This document shows, piece by piece, positions 45,402 through 55,044 of a stretch of DNA of 64,000 nucleotides (its first letter is position 1; each line of letters begins with the position of its first letter). The position numbers and the translations under genes were made by a program. Under the pieces are notes generated by a model. It ran no database searches, was not told the origin of the DNA, and saw only the letters and a list, made by a program, of their open reading frames with translations. The stretch is from Paenibacillus sp. LHD-38 (GTDB lineage: Bacteria; Bacillota; Bacilli; Paenibacillales; Paenibacillaceae): positions 97,636 through 161,635 of the forward strand of contig NZ_JAVIFU010000015.1 in the NCBI RefSeq assembly GCF_031157315.1, in the 5' to 3' direction.

Positions 45402-47240
45402 ATGAAAATATCTTTTGAGAACCTTCCTAATGAGACTTTGCGCTCTATGTTCAAGTACTACTTTTACAAGAAATTATCGAATAAGCATTTATCACCATAC
45501 AGCGTATGGCCATTATACAGCAACTCCATCAAGAAAATTGGCTCTTATATTCAACAATACTATCCTACAATGAAAAGCTTACTTGATATTCCAATCGAGA
45601 AATTTAAGCTTGGATTTCAGAAGTATTTACACATTAATTACAAACGTATAAATCCAAGAAATATAAGTATTTATAGTAATATTTATCGTTATTTTGAAGA
45701 AATGTATGACAAAAGAGAGGAAACGGAAAAGGATCGTTGGGATGTTCGAAAACTAGGCATTGATTTTAATTTAACAAGTACACAATATTTCATTAATTTT
45801 GGTGACATTCCGCTACCCTTCAGAGAGATATCCAAACGTTATGTTAAACAACGACTTATTGTTGTAAGAAATATGCAAGTGAGCACTGCTATTATTTACG
45901 TATATATGCTAAACCGATTATTTAATATGGTTAAGGGAAAACACCCGTCATGGAAAGATATAACTCAGTTAAATCGTGATGATATTCTTTTGTTTAACGA
46001 CCTGTTGAGGAAAGAGGGAATTGGAAATATAAGACAAGGTAAGAGGGAATCTAACGACAATTATGTATACAAAACCCTTAATTATTTGGAGACTTTCCTC
46101 TCAGACATACAACGGTATGAATGGGAAGAGGCTCCTCTTAAATCGATTAAACGTCTTATATATCCTGAGGACAAGCCTAAACGGTCTCCTACGAATCCCG
46201 ATAATATTAAATTTATCCCTGACGAAATATGGAACCAGATTCTTAACAACATTCATTTATTCCCACCTGAATATGTACCTATAATTTTACTGTTTGAGGC
46301 TACGGGCTTTCGGGGATCTAATATATTGACGTTAAAGCTGGACTGCCTGCAACATCGCAATGATGGATGGTGGATCAGCGGTAACCAAATGAAGGTGAAA
46401 TATAAGGATCATCGGGTACCCATCAACGAAGATATCGCTAAAGTAGTCGCTGCTCAAATACAATTGGTAACAGAGAAAAGTATCAATGGCACCAATCCCG
46501 ATCGATTTCTGTTTCCCCGTTTTGACGGGAAAAGAATTAATAAACCTTTGAGTAGAAATACATTCAATACAAGCTGAAATCGAGTGGCTGAGAAAATACC
46601 GCTTTTAGATGAAAAAGGTAACATATTTCATATAAAAAATCATGCATTTCGCCATCGTTATGGCGTTACCTTAGTCAATAACGGTATGCCTTTGGTACTT
46701 ATTCAGCAATTAATGGCACATGCTAGTCCTGAAATGACGCTTATTTATGCAAAGATTTTGTATTCTACGCTTCGTGAGCAATGGGAAATGGCGCGCGAAA
46801 AAGGAGCTGTAAGGCTCAGTACTATTGGCGAAGTGGTAAAAGTGGATCTAGAGGTACAAGCGCTAGAAAACGGCTTAGAATTAGAATGGATCCGCCATAA
46901 CTTGGACTCCATTCGGCTCGATCACGGGTTATGCGTGAAAAGCCCAAAAATTTCATGTGACTTTTTAAATCAAACACTGGAACCACCTTGCATCAAAAAC
47001 AACTGCCGCAGTTTTCATGTTGACACAACGTTTCTTTCCTATTACGAGTCACAGATTAACCAAATGGAGCAAGACATAAAGACTTACATGCAATCAGGTA
47101 GGATCCGCTCAATTGAGCTTATAGAGCCGAAATTGAACCGTTATAAAGAACTTGCTAATTCAATCCAAACCACTGGAGGAATTTTCGGCTTGCCGAAAGC
47201 AAAACGTGAATATGTAGGAGAGGAAAAGAAACATGGCTAA
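45402..47240 (+). pseudogene. tnpB: Tn554-like tnpB interrupted by an in-frame TGA
   Basis: The frame codes 391 aa up to TGA 46575-46577 and continues in the same frame for about 220 more codons. Before the stop lies box I (FEATGFRGSNILTLKLD). After it lies box II (IKNHAFRHRYGVTLVNNGMPLVLIQQLMAHASPEMTLIYAK) and the Cys-rich tail (SCDFLNQTLEPPCIKNNC). The context FNTS-stop-NRVAEKI suggests a Trp TGG to TGA change. A GTG at 46584 could restart translation, giving a split enzyme. TnpB of Tn554 is about 630 aa, which matches the combined length. Confidence 0.85.
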
Positions 47241-47616
47241 TCAATCTCCTGACATGTCGGGCATAGCCCATCATGCTAAAACTAAATCTGAAGTAACCAT
47301 TAAAAAAGTGGATGATGCTATTAAACGCACGATTAAAAAACAGGTATCTATAAACTTCAATACTGTTTCAAAAGAATCAAACGTTTCTACTGCTTACCTA
47401 TACTCACAAAAAGCGATTAGAGAACGGATTAAGCATCTCCGTGGTCAACAGGAAGGTTTATCATCAATAAAGAAAGTAAAGCGAAATATGAGCGACCCAT
47501 CGAAAGCTGTAATTATTGAATCATTACGCAACAGGGTTCAAACATTAGAGAAGGAAAATGAAGATTTAAAAAGAAAATTAAGTGTCTTTTTAGGGCAGCA
47601 ATATAACAATTTATAA
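47233..47616 (+). CDS. tnpC: Tn554-like TnpC (DUF6262-type)
   Basis: 127 aa overlapping the end of tnpB by 8 bp. An HTH-like region (FNTVSKESNVSTAYLYSQKAIRERI) is followed by a C-terminal coiled coil (IIESLRNRVQTLEKENEDLKRKL). It matches the DUF6262/TnpC accessory proteins, which influence orientation and efficiency of Tn554 transposition. It appears intact. Confidence 0.8.
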   Translation: MANQSPDMSGIAHHAKTKSEVTIKKVDDAIKRTIKKQVSINFNTVSKESNVSTAYLYSQKAIRERIKHLRGQQEGLSSIKKVKRNMSDPSKAVIIESLRNRVQTLEKENEDLKRKLSVFLGQQYNNL

Positions 47617-47752
47617 TAAAAATAGGCAATGATTCTTTACTTTTGCGGAATCAATCAAGTTGGAAACCAAACGATCATTCTACTTACAGTGAGGTTAAGT
47701 TCATGATAGACCGCCTGTAGATAAAACGTATCTTAAGGAGGCAGTTTCCCTC

Positions 47753-47926
47753 GTGAAATTCGATTTACTAAACCGATTAATAAAGAAAAATGAGAAAAAA
47801 CACATACAAGATTTTGATGAGCAACATGTCCTCAAGATGGAAGTTTCGCATATTAAGCTTTTTAACGGAGACACGATCACGATTACAAAATTTAATAACA
47901 AGCGACCTGTGCCACCAGCCTACTAA
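47753..47926 (+). CDS. Small hypothetical protein (57 aa)
   Basis: GTG 47753 follows AAGGAGG (47735-47741) at 11 nt. The peptide starts MKFDLLNRLIKKNEKK and ends KFNNKRPVPPAY. An overlapping frame from 47790 to 48095 also stays open and has a Cys-rich tail (DLCHQPTKCVNWKQTC), so which frame is used is not certain. It lies just right of tnpC and could be Tn554-like cargo. Confidence 0.45.
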   Translation: MKFDLLNRLIKKNEKKHIQDFDEQHVLKMEVSHIKLFNGDTITITKFNNKRPVPPAY

Positions 47927-48117
47927 ATGTGTCAATTGGAAACAAACATGCCGCCATTTCATGATACGTAAGCGAACGGTGTGTATGGACATTGGTAACG
48001 TGGCGGCATATCAAGGTAGCAAAAGGAATAAAAGCTGCGATAAAACTCCTAGCTCCTATCAATACCTATATCCAAACAGATATGGCTCAGGCTGATAAAT
48101 GATATTTTAATTTATTA

Positions 48118-48270
48118 GGTCCAAACTGGTTGATTGGTTATACAACAGCAAAAATTCACCGTACAGAGGAAAAAGGCATGGAAAAAATCATTTTTGAAAA
48201 CTGGGTATATCGTAACTGATTCGTCCGCATGTCCTCTGTGAATTGGGTACAAATTAATATTTTTTGGACC
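48118..48270. repeat. Nested inverted repeats, possible MITE-like or structured RNA element
   Basis: Three nested pairs lie in order: GGTCCAAA (48118) with TTTGGACC (48263), AATTCAC (48153) with GTGAATT (48238), and CAGAGGA (48164) with TCCTCTG (48232). No convincing ORF is present. A second pair, ATGCCGCCA / TGGCGGCAT, brackets 47952-48011 just to the left. Confidence 0.45.
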
Positions 48271-48314
48271 CAAAATAACAAGTTGTGTGCACATATACAA
48301 GGGGGTTATATTTT

Positions 48315-48515
48315 GTGCGGAAAACGGTACATGTGGAATCGAATGTGAAGGTGTCGCTCGACGATTTCGCTAGCGGCAATGGTTTCAAGAAGGGATCTGA
48401 CGCCATCGCGTACTTGTTAGCTTTTCAGGAGTTGTATGCCGATAAGATTACACACAAACAGCACTTAGAAGCCTTGCGTCGGGCTGAGGAAATGAATAAT
48501 CAACAAGTATGGTAA
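48315..48515 (+). CDS. Small hypothetical protein, possibly RHH-like
   Basis: 66 aa from GTG 48315 with AAGGGGG 9 nt upstream. A beta-strand-like opening (TVHVESNVKVSLDDF) followed by two helices resembles ribbon-helix-helix DNA-binding proteins, but this is only a pattern impression. It precedes the DUF4145 gene in the same direction. Confidence 0.4.
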   Translation: MRKTVHVESNVKVSLDDFASGNGFKKGSDAIAYLLAFQELYADKITHKQHLEALRRAEEMNNQQVW

Positions 48516-48594
48516 TGGGGCAAGTGGCAAGAAGAAAGGTTAGAAAAAAGTGAATCGTCCCTCCAATTCCCATATTACAGGAAAGGAGTAATAT

Positions 48595-49212
48595 ATGATC
48601 GTCAATTGTTTTATTTGTGAGACCGATGTCGATGCACTTTACTGCGGTTCACATATTCTCGATGAAAATGATGCGAAAGCAACTAGAATCCTTTTGCTTT
48701 TTTGCCCAACTTGCGGCTGTTCAATATTGGCCTCTCAGAGTGTTATTGCAACACACCCACTTAAATGGGGGAAGGTCGGTAGAATCTGGCCGAGGAACGC
48801 ATTATCTTCTTTTTGGGATGTCTCCGATGACGTGTATGAGTGCATGGAAGCTGCGCGAACTAGTTTTAACAAGGGGGCTTATGACACATGCGCTCATATA
48901 TGTATGAATGTTATTAGTGTAATTCACAGAACCCACAATGCAGAAGATGAGAAGGTTATTACATATAGTGAGGGATTAGCTCTATTACATAATCAGGGGC
49001 TTATCGGTCGTAGAATGTATGATTGGGGACAGGAAATACCTTGTGGAGTAGGATTCAAGTCAGAGGATGCTTTCACGAAGGAGAGCGCACAAAGCTTTAT
49101 TGAATTTATAGAGGCACTCTGTGATTGCATTTATTTTCAAAATAAAAGGTATGACATTTTTAAGAATCGTTTGGTATCTACTTCTCCAACTAAGGGGGAA
49201 TTGAGTCTGTAA
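48595..49212 (+). CDS. DUF4145-type protein with N-terminal zinc ribbon
   Basis: 205 aa. The N-terminus has two Cys pairs (CFICETDV and FCPTCGCS), like a zinc ribbon. The helical body (ARTSFNKGAYDTCAHICMNVISVIHR, LALLHNQGLIGRRMYDW) fits the DUF4145 pattern. DUF4145 proteins are often found with restriction or other defence genes; their role is unknown. AAAGGAG precedes ATG 48595. It converges on the RloC-like gene. Confidence 0.65.
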   Translation: MIVNCFICETDVDALYCGSHILDENDAKATRILLLFCPTCGCSILASQSVIATHPLKWGKVGRIWPRNALSSFWDVSDDVYECMEAARTSFNKGAYDTCAHICMNVISVIHRTHNAEDEKVITYSEGLALLHNQGLIGRRMYDWGQEIPCGVGFKSEDAFTKESAQSFIEFIEALCDCIYFQNKRYDIFKNRLVSTSPTKGELSL

Positions 49213-49266
49213 TCTATGGATATCATATAGAGATTAATTTCAAACTAGTTCGACAAAATTTTTAAT

Positions 49267-49336
49267 ATGATAAGACAAGCCTGTATCCGTGGTTGTGTTT
49301 AACTTTACACTATACGAGAAACAGGCTTATCTTGAT
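49267..49336. terminator. Convergent terminator-like hairpin
   Basis: AAGCCTGT / ACAGGCTTATC arms bracket a 45-nt loop between two convergent genes. No strong T-run is present, so efficiency is unsure. Confidence 0.45.
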
Positions 49337-49358
49337 GTTACAGTAAACCTCCTTAGCA

Positions 49359-51674
49359 TTAGATTACAGCATTATGCAAACCTTTAAGGGCTAGCAGGGT
49401 TCGTTGGACATATGTCAACAACTCCTGTTCATTTATCGCCTCACTCTCGGCAAAGGGATTTTGATCGTGATGGTACTTCTTACTATAATCATTTATATCC
49501 TCTAGATCAGTAAGATTGCTCTTGAGTGGTAGCAGGTGTACCTCATTTGTCGTTCTGACCTTCTGAATAAAGCCGCCTAGCCACTCATTGCTGCTGAAGT
49601 CCTGTGGAAAACGAACACGCAGATTTCCTTCGAGAATGGGACGAATACACATCGCTACAGATCGGTGATTCATTTTCGGCTTACCTTCTAAAAAATCGGC
49701 TAATGTAAAATACAATTGATAATAGTCAGATCTCGTTTCCGCTTCAATGTCCCATGAATCGATCGTACTGTCATGTATTCCATCTCTTTTAATACAAAGC
49801 TGAGTTAGAAGAGTTTTCTTGTCAGCAAACTTTCCCCAAAGAACACGCGCAAAGAACATGTCATGCGTTAAAACAATAACTTGTTTGGCAAGGGCTGAAA
49901 ACTTCATTACTTGATCTGCAGTATAGCTCTTTCGATGGCTATCAAGACTGGAAATGGGATCATCAAAGATAATAACCTTATTATTAATTTCGGGATCAGA
50001 CTCCAGTTTCGCCAGGAAAAACGCGAAAGCCAAGCTGCTTTTATCTCCTTCGCTTAGTGTATTTTTAAACGAAGGTGCTGTTAAGGGTGATTTTTCATTT
50101 CCTAAATCCACTGCCACGTTATTTATATTGAGAATAAAGTTACTACTCGGTTTGCCACCTTGAAAACTCGATTTAAAATCAGAAATTTTATAACTAGCTC
50201 CGCAATTAACCAAATGATGATTAATTCGTTCTTCATATTTCGAGAAAATTTCCGCAGTGTAGGTGTTTAGTGATGTTTTGTAATCACTTTTTGAGTTATC
50301 CATATTTTTTATTGAAGATAATAATCGCTTATATTCCTCAACCAGAGCTACTTTACCATCACTAAACCGCAACTTCACATTGGAGAGATAGCTTAGTCTA
50401 CTCTTAATATCCTGGATCTTTATTTTATTAACGGTGGTTTTTCGTTCCTCTATTATTTTATTGATTTGATCGTTTGCATCGTTGTACGCAGTTAGTTCGT
50501 TCATTAGTAAAAGATACTTATCGATCAGTATGATTGTGTCATCAGAAACAACTAGTTCCTCTAACGGCGCTAGCTTTTTAGCCTCGATGACGTTTCTGAT
50601 ACCATAAGTAAATTGTTCCCATGTCTTGCTGATATGCTCCCAATCCAGTGATGTAGGGTCACCAACAGACGCATACGTTTTCCAATATTCTATCAGTTCC
50701 AAGTTGGAGGCCACATGTTTTTGAAGCGTAAACATAGCTTCTATAGAGAATGTTTTGGCAAACGCCGCTTCCAATACTTTAACGCTATGTATAGCTTTTT
50801 TATACTCATCGCTGAAGTATGTCTTAAAAGCCTCAACAATCGTAACATCGTTAATTTCCTGATCGCAAAACGGGCATCGTTCATGATCCGAAATTTTGGA
50901 TACACCGTATTCTAGCCATTGTTCGCCGTGCTGATCAAGGTTTTGTTTCATGTGTTGTTTCGTTAGTTGCTCAGCATTGTCCAAGATGCGCTTGAGAGAG
51001 GGGCTTGAAATGTTGCTAAGAAATTTTGTTTTGTCGAAAGCGGGTAATGCGACTCGAATACAGGATGGTTTTGATTTAATTTCACCTTCTCTTTCCGATG
51101 AGCGTAACATTCGTGATTGATCCAGAATTTCATCATCAATGTTGTTACTTAGGGATAACCGAATAAAGTCTGCAGCACTCAATACTCCTTGAACGCCATG
51201 TAAAAGTTCTTTTTCTTTTTCTTTTTTTTCTGCATTTTCTTTTTTTAATTCCTCGTCGAGAGCAAGCAGGCGATCAGCCATATCTACACCTTGCTTTCCG
51301 ATCGTGAATAGATATAACTGCTTCTTCTGTTCATGCTCGATATGTTTTGAATAGACATTTTGGCTGACAAACTGCGAATCAAATATTTCTATATCAAAGT
51401 TGGGCTTGCTAATCCATTTGTTTTGTTTAAACATTAGCTTACCGCTATCGGATAACAGGTCAATCGCTTGCTCACCTCCGCCACCTAGTGTCCTTCTGCC
51501 AATAACTAATGATTCATCTTGTTCTTGAAGAGAACGAAAAATATTTGAGAGTGTTGTTTTCCCACGACCATTTTCAGAATAAACAATGTTGAATTTGTTT
51601 AATTGCAAATCCCCTTTTGGGGCACATGATCTAAATTTACCTGTATTTTTGATGCTAATTATTTTTCTTATCAT
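49359..51674 (-). CDS. AAA_13 zinc-hook ATPase, RloC/PrrC-like
   Basis: 771 aa. Walker A is SENGRGKTTLSNIF (Lys39). The ABC signature is TLSEGDKSSLAFA (539-551), Walker B VIIFDDPISSLDSH (568-580), and the H-loop His604. A coiled-coil insert carries a zinc-hook CPFC at 267-270. The C-terminal domain has R678-x3-E682 and HH735-736, which recall the Arg-x3-Glu...His active site of PrrC/RloC anticodon nucleases, although the Glu-His gap is longer. RloC cleaves tRNA in response to phage attack. No type I restriction genes adjoin. Nuclease activity is inference; the ATPase architecture is clear. Confidence 0.75.
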   Translation of the reverse strand: MIRKIISIKNTGKFRSCAPKGDLQLNKFNIVYSENGRGKTTLSNIFRSLQEQDESLVIGRRTLGGGGEQAIDLLSDSGKLMFKQNKWISKPNFDIEIFDSQFVSQNVYSKHIEHEQKKQLYLFTIGKQGVDMADRLLALDEELKKENAEKKEKEKELLHGVQGVLSAADFIRLSLSNNIDDEILDQSRMLRSSEREGEIKSKPSCIRVALPAFDKTKFLSNISSPSLKRILDNAEQLTKQHMKQNLDQHGEQWLEYGVSKISDHERCPFCDQEINDVTIVEAFKTYFSDEYKKAIHSVKVLEAAFAKTFSIEAMFTLQKHVASNLELIEYWKTYASVGDPTSLDWEHISKTWEQFTYGIRNVIEAKKLAPLEELVVSDDTIILIDKYLLLMNELTAYNDANDQINKIIEERKTTVNKIKIQDIKSRLSYLSNVKLRFSDGKVALVEEYKRLLSSIKNMDNSKSDYKTSLNTYTAEIFSKYEERINHHLVNCGASYKISDFKSSFQGGKPSSNFILNINNVAVDLGNEKSPLTAPSFKNTLSEGDKSSLAFAFFLAKLESDPEINNKVIIFDDPISSLDSHRKSYTADQVMKFSALAKQVIVLTHDMFFARVLWGKFADKKTLLTQLCIKRDGIHDSTIDSWDIEAETRSDYYQLYFTLADFLEGKPKMNHRSVAMCIRPILEGNLRVRFPQDFSSNEWLGGFIQKVRTTNEVHLLPLKSNLTDLEDINDYSKKYHHDQNPFAESEAINEQELLTYVQRTLLALKGLHNAVI

Positions 51675-51871
51675 GGGATCACCCTTTACAATGATTTAAG
51701 GAAATATTCGACAATTTCCGTAGGTTTCCTCTTATTTTTTGGTATTAAACAGAGAGTGATGTCGAGGTATGGTTATTTCGTTTCTGTGGTCCTGACTGAA
51801 ATGCTTTTTTAAACTACATATCTCCCAGTCTGTAGAAAATAGATGCTAGAAATGAAAATATGCTTAATGGC

Positions 51872-51898
51872 CAAAAAGCCCTTCCTAATGGAAGAGCA
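51872..51898 (-). terminator. Terminator of the DUF4062-like gene
   Basis: On the minus strand, GCTCTTCC / GGAAGGGC with an ATTA loop is followed by TTTTT. The rest of the 51675-52041 gap shows no supported gene. Confidence 0.6.
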
Positions 51899-52041
51899 TT
51901 TTATAGTACGTCATCTTTTATAATTATTGAATTAGTGGCACAAATAAAAAACCGCGGTTTAATTCGAGTTATTAAACTCTCGTTCGCCATTAATTTAGTA
52001 TTTAAATGTGTGAAGGTATCAGAGATATGTGCCAGTCTGAA

Positions 52042-52926
52042 TCAAATATTCTCGGCTATGTGTTGCATTTCATCAAGAATACTATCTCCACTTCGCCAAA
52101 AACGTCCGAAAGATTCCCCGCCATCCATTGTAATTAGATAATTCTGTATTTTCCTTGTGTTTAGAATGATCTCTTGAATATCGGCAATAATTTTATCTTC
52201 AACTCTCCCATTCAACATCTGGCTATGTTCAATGAGTTGACTACCAAAATCCCGAAGTAAACCTTTGCCAGAATTAACATTCAAAGGTGTGCTATCCCGT
52301 TCAGACACCCATGTAAGGCGAAAGCGATCTAAAAAAGAGAGTAACTGCTCTTTAGCCATAGCTAGTTCATTTCTTGGTGTAGGCGTTTCTGCAACCAGTA
52401 CTTTAGATTCTGTGTCTTTCGCAATTTTTCTTGTCGTTGCTGTTAGATGTCTATTCACTTTTTCGCGAAATTCTGAAATGTTCGAATATGTTTCCACTAA
52501 GCCTTTCTTCAGCATTTCAGTTTTGAATTCTTTTAATTGTTTGTACTGTTCAAGATCAATCGAATCTGGTTCGATGGGTTGAGATGAGAAGTATAAAAGC
52601 ACATGCTTCCCAGCTTCTATGAACTCGTTAATTTCCTCAACGGTGCCTGACTTAGCAACACCAGTGTGCGTTCCAATTCTTGTCCAAAAAGCCCCCACAA
52701 GAATATCACAGTCTTTGACCAACTGTTTATTTATTAATGCTTGCGGTCTATCACCAATTTCTGGTGTAGAGTGTGTCTCCCACTTTATGGGCAGCATCAC
52801 AATTTTATTTTCTTCAGAATTTATTGCATTCCATGAATAAATAACTTCAGGTATTGCAACTCTCTCATTCGCCACATCTGATGGAGATGCGATTAGTACT
52901 TTTATTACCTCAGCTTGATAAGACAT
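52042..52926 (-). CDS. DUF4062/TIR-like protein
   Basis: 294 aa. The N-terminal 150 residues have a nucleotide-binding-like pattern: IKVLIASPSDVANERVAIPE, LPIKWETHSTPEIGDRPQ, INKQLVKDCDILVGAFWTRIG, SGTVEEINEFIEAGKHVLLYFS. This order is shared with DUF4062 and is topologically TIR/nucleoside-deoxyribosyltransferase-like. The conserved E in SGTVEEI could be catalytic. The C-terminal half is helical with no motif. It stands alone on the minus strand, between the RloC-like and GHKL genes. Role as an NAD-consuming or sensing defence protein is inference. Confidence 0.6.
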   Translation of the reverse strand: MSYQAEVIKVLIASPSDVANERVAIPEVIYSWNAINSEENKIVMLPIKWETHSTPEIGDRPQALINKQLVKDCDILVGAFWTRIGTHTGVAKSGTVEEINEFIEAGKHVLLYFSSQPIEPDSIDLEQYKQLKEFKTEMLKKGLVETYSNISEFREKVNRHLTATTRKIAKDTESKVLVAETPTPRNELAMAKEQLLSFLDRFRLTWVSERDSTPLNVNSGKGLLRDFGSQLIEHSQMLNGRVEDKIIADIQEIILNTRKIQNYLITMDGGESFGRFWRSGDSILDEMQHIAENI

Positions 52927-53022
52927 CTTTGTTTCCCCCCGTGTTCGATAAAAACAACATCCAGATTATACCACAATTAATATAACGTTAAAAGTAATGT
53001 TCAAAGGGCTTTTGTATACAAG

Positions 53023-53146
53023 AAACTACTTACTTCGGACTTCCAAAAAGCCACCATGAAAAACTGGTTGTAGGACTTAGCGATCAAAAATACGCATTCT
53101 TTTATCCAAAAGCAGGAAAAAGGTCGCATCGCATCGAATTGTGAAT
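53023..53146 (+). pseudogene. Possible coding relic, unidentified
   Basis: A frame starting near 53036 reads FGLPKSHHEKLVVGLSD then QKYAFFYPKAGKRSHRIEL and stops at 53144. It has protein-like composition but no start or ribosome binding site, and no intact upstream part. The rest of the 313-bp gap 52927-53238 shows nothing. Confidence 0.3.
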
Positions 53147-53238
53147 ATTTGGGATAAACCTCCTTTCATTAAGGATGGAAATATCCTTCTTAAACCAAAA
53201 CAATTATTATAACCTATCACAAATCTTTGGAGGATCTA

Positions 53239-54936
53239 ATGAATCGAAACTTTATTCCAAAAGTAAATCCTAGTCGAGAGTTCCTTGAGATAGCATCTGA
53301 TTTTTCAAACCCTCTTGATTTGGTGCGTGAAGCAATAAGTAATGCTTTTGATGCGAAAGCCACCCGTATGGATTTATCTTTTACTACATTTCAAGAACAT
53401 GGTCGACCAAAACTAAAAATATTGATTCGTGATAACGGTAGTGGTATGAATTACGATGATTTAAATTCCTTCTTTGATTTAGGCAATTCCAACCGCGTCC
53501 ACCAAAAAGATGATGATCCTTCATTAATTGGTGAAAAAGGTCATGGAACCAAAATCTACTTCAACTCAGAGCAAATAGGTGTAGTAACTGGAAAAGAAGG
53601 GAAAAAGTACGAGTGTCATATGAGAAATCCTATTGGATGTCTTTATGATGGATATGTTCCTGAAGTGGAGGTTATCGAATCGGATGAAATCTTTGAAGGA
53701 ACTCTCATTGAAATAATAGGATACAACGGAAATGAGAGATACATGTTCAAACAAGAGCAACTTAAGGACTACATTTTATGGTTTACGAAATTCGGTTCAT
53801 TTGAGCAACAGTTTGACGAATACAGAGATCTGCCACATCAACAGATAGAGTTATTCTTGCAAGGTATCGATGTTAGGGAAGCCAAGAAGATTTCATTTGG
53901 ACATGTCTTCGCTACGGAAACATTGAGTTTGGATCGCTTGTTAGATGACCACTTAGCTGATGCACCTGATAGGTTTGTGAAACGTTTTTGTCATATAGAT
54001 CGGTTGCCAAATTTCCCCGAGATTGAATATCAAGCTGTTTTCTATATTGAGGGAAACAAAGCAAAAAGAGAATACAATCCAATGATCAAACGGAGTGGAT
54101 ATCGTGCACCTGATGGCTCTTATACTGTTCAGGAAAGGTATGGACTTTGGTTATCCAAAGATTTTATTCCTGTACAAAAGAAGAATGATTGGATTGGTTC
54201 AAAGGGTAGTGAGTTTACAAGATTACATGCCTTCTTCAATTGCCAAGCTTTAAAACTGACTGCAAATCGTGGATCTATAGACAATACACCAGCAGATATT
54301 TTGAGTCAAGTTCAAAGAGAGATAGAAAGGCTTTACCGAGAAATTACTGAAAGTGATGATTGGGCTAATATTGATTATCTAACTAGAGAGTCTGATGCCT
54401 ATCAAAGTGAACGACGTGAAAAGAACGATCTGGATAAGCGTGTAAAGCATGCACGTAGTGCTAAAACAGCTGAGTTTAAGGGAATAGTTTTACGCGAACC
54501 ACGACAAGAGCAGGGTGTATTTTCCATTTATCGTGCTATTGATGTTCTCGAACCGCAATTATTTCCTTTTGATATTATTGATTATGATACGCATGCTGGA
54601 ATCGACGTACTCGCACAATTAAGAGATTCACGTGTACACCTAGATCAATCAATGCTCAGATATGTGGAATTTAAATATCTATTAAATAAGAACTTCAATC
54701 ACTCTTTTAGTCGTCTCTACGGCATAGTATGTTGGCAATTAAAGATATTACATGACGAGGTTGTTAACGATGCCTTTGGAAACCCGCGGAAACTGAGAAT
54801 AGTGCCAAGATCAGGACAAAGCTCATTTACACAATATTTCCTTGAAGATGAACGAGACCCACATCGTATAGAAATAATTGTTCTTGAAGAGTATTTATCT
54901 GAAAAGCTTGGCATTCAATTTCGTAGAACAAGATAA
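53239..54936 (+). CDS. GHKL ATPase fused to PD-(D/E)XK-like nuclease domain
   Basis: 565 aa. The N-terminal Hsp90/MORC-type ATPase shows REAISNAFDAK (N-box, Glu31/Asn35), ILIRDNGSGM (Asp65) and IGEKGHGTKIYF. A transducer-like middle follows (to about 365). The C-terminal domain has FDIIDYDTHAGIDVLAQ (Asp456) and MLRYVEFKYLL (Glu477-x-Lys479), a good PD-(D/E)XK signature. ATG 53239 follows GGAGG at 5 nt. ATPase-gated nucleases of this build occur in anti-phage systems. A terminator follows. Confidence 0.72.
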   Translation: MNRNFIPKVNPSREFLEIASDFSNPLDLVREAISNAFDAKATRMDLSFTTFQEHGRPKLKILIRDNGSGMNYDDLNSFFDLGNSNRVHQKDDDPSLIGEKGHGTKIYFNSEQIGVVTGKEGKKYECHMRNPIGCLYDGYVPEVEVIESDEIFEGTLIEIIGYNGNERYMFKQEQLKDYILWFTKFGSFEQQFDEYRDLPHQQIELFLQGIDVREAKKISFGHVFATETLSLDRLLDDHLADAPDRFVKRFCHIDRLPNFPEIEYQAVFYIEGNKAKREYNPMIKRSGYRAPDGSYTVQERYGLWLSKDFIPVQKKNDWIGSKGSEFTRLHAFFNCQALKLTANRGSIDNTPADILSQVQREIERLYREITESDDWANIDYLTRESDAYQSERREKNDLDKRVKHARSAKTAEFKGIVLREPRQEQGVFSIYRAIDVLEPQLFPFDIIDYDTHAGIDVLAQLRDSRVHLDQSMLRYVEFKYLLNKNFNHSFSRLYGIVCWQLKILHDEVVNDAFGNPRKLRIVPRSGQSSFTQYFLEDERDPHRIEIIVLEEYLSEKLGIQFRRTR

Positions 54937-54993
54937 TCTTGCTGTTTGAGACAAGCGCTTATTTCTAGTGTTTTTTGTACAAATTAAAATGAA

Positions 54994-55027
54994 GGGGCTT
55001 CACGGATAAGCGTGCAGCCCCTTTTCA
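54994..55027 (+). terminator. Terminator after the GHKL-nuclease gene
   Basis: GGGGCT-TCACG / CGTG-CAGCCCC with T-run TTTTC. Confidence 0.8.
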
Positions 55028-55044
55028 ATTTTGAGCCTAATGAT

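Noticed and set aside
47790..48095. 101-aa ORF overlapping the 57-aa gene
   Set aside because: It has no ribosome binding site at its start and overlaps a better-supported ORF. Its Cys-rich tail is noted but the frame cannot be decided.
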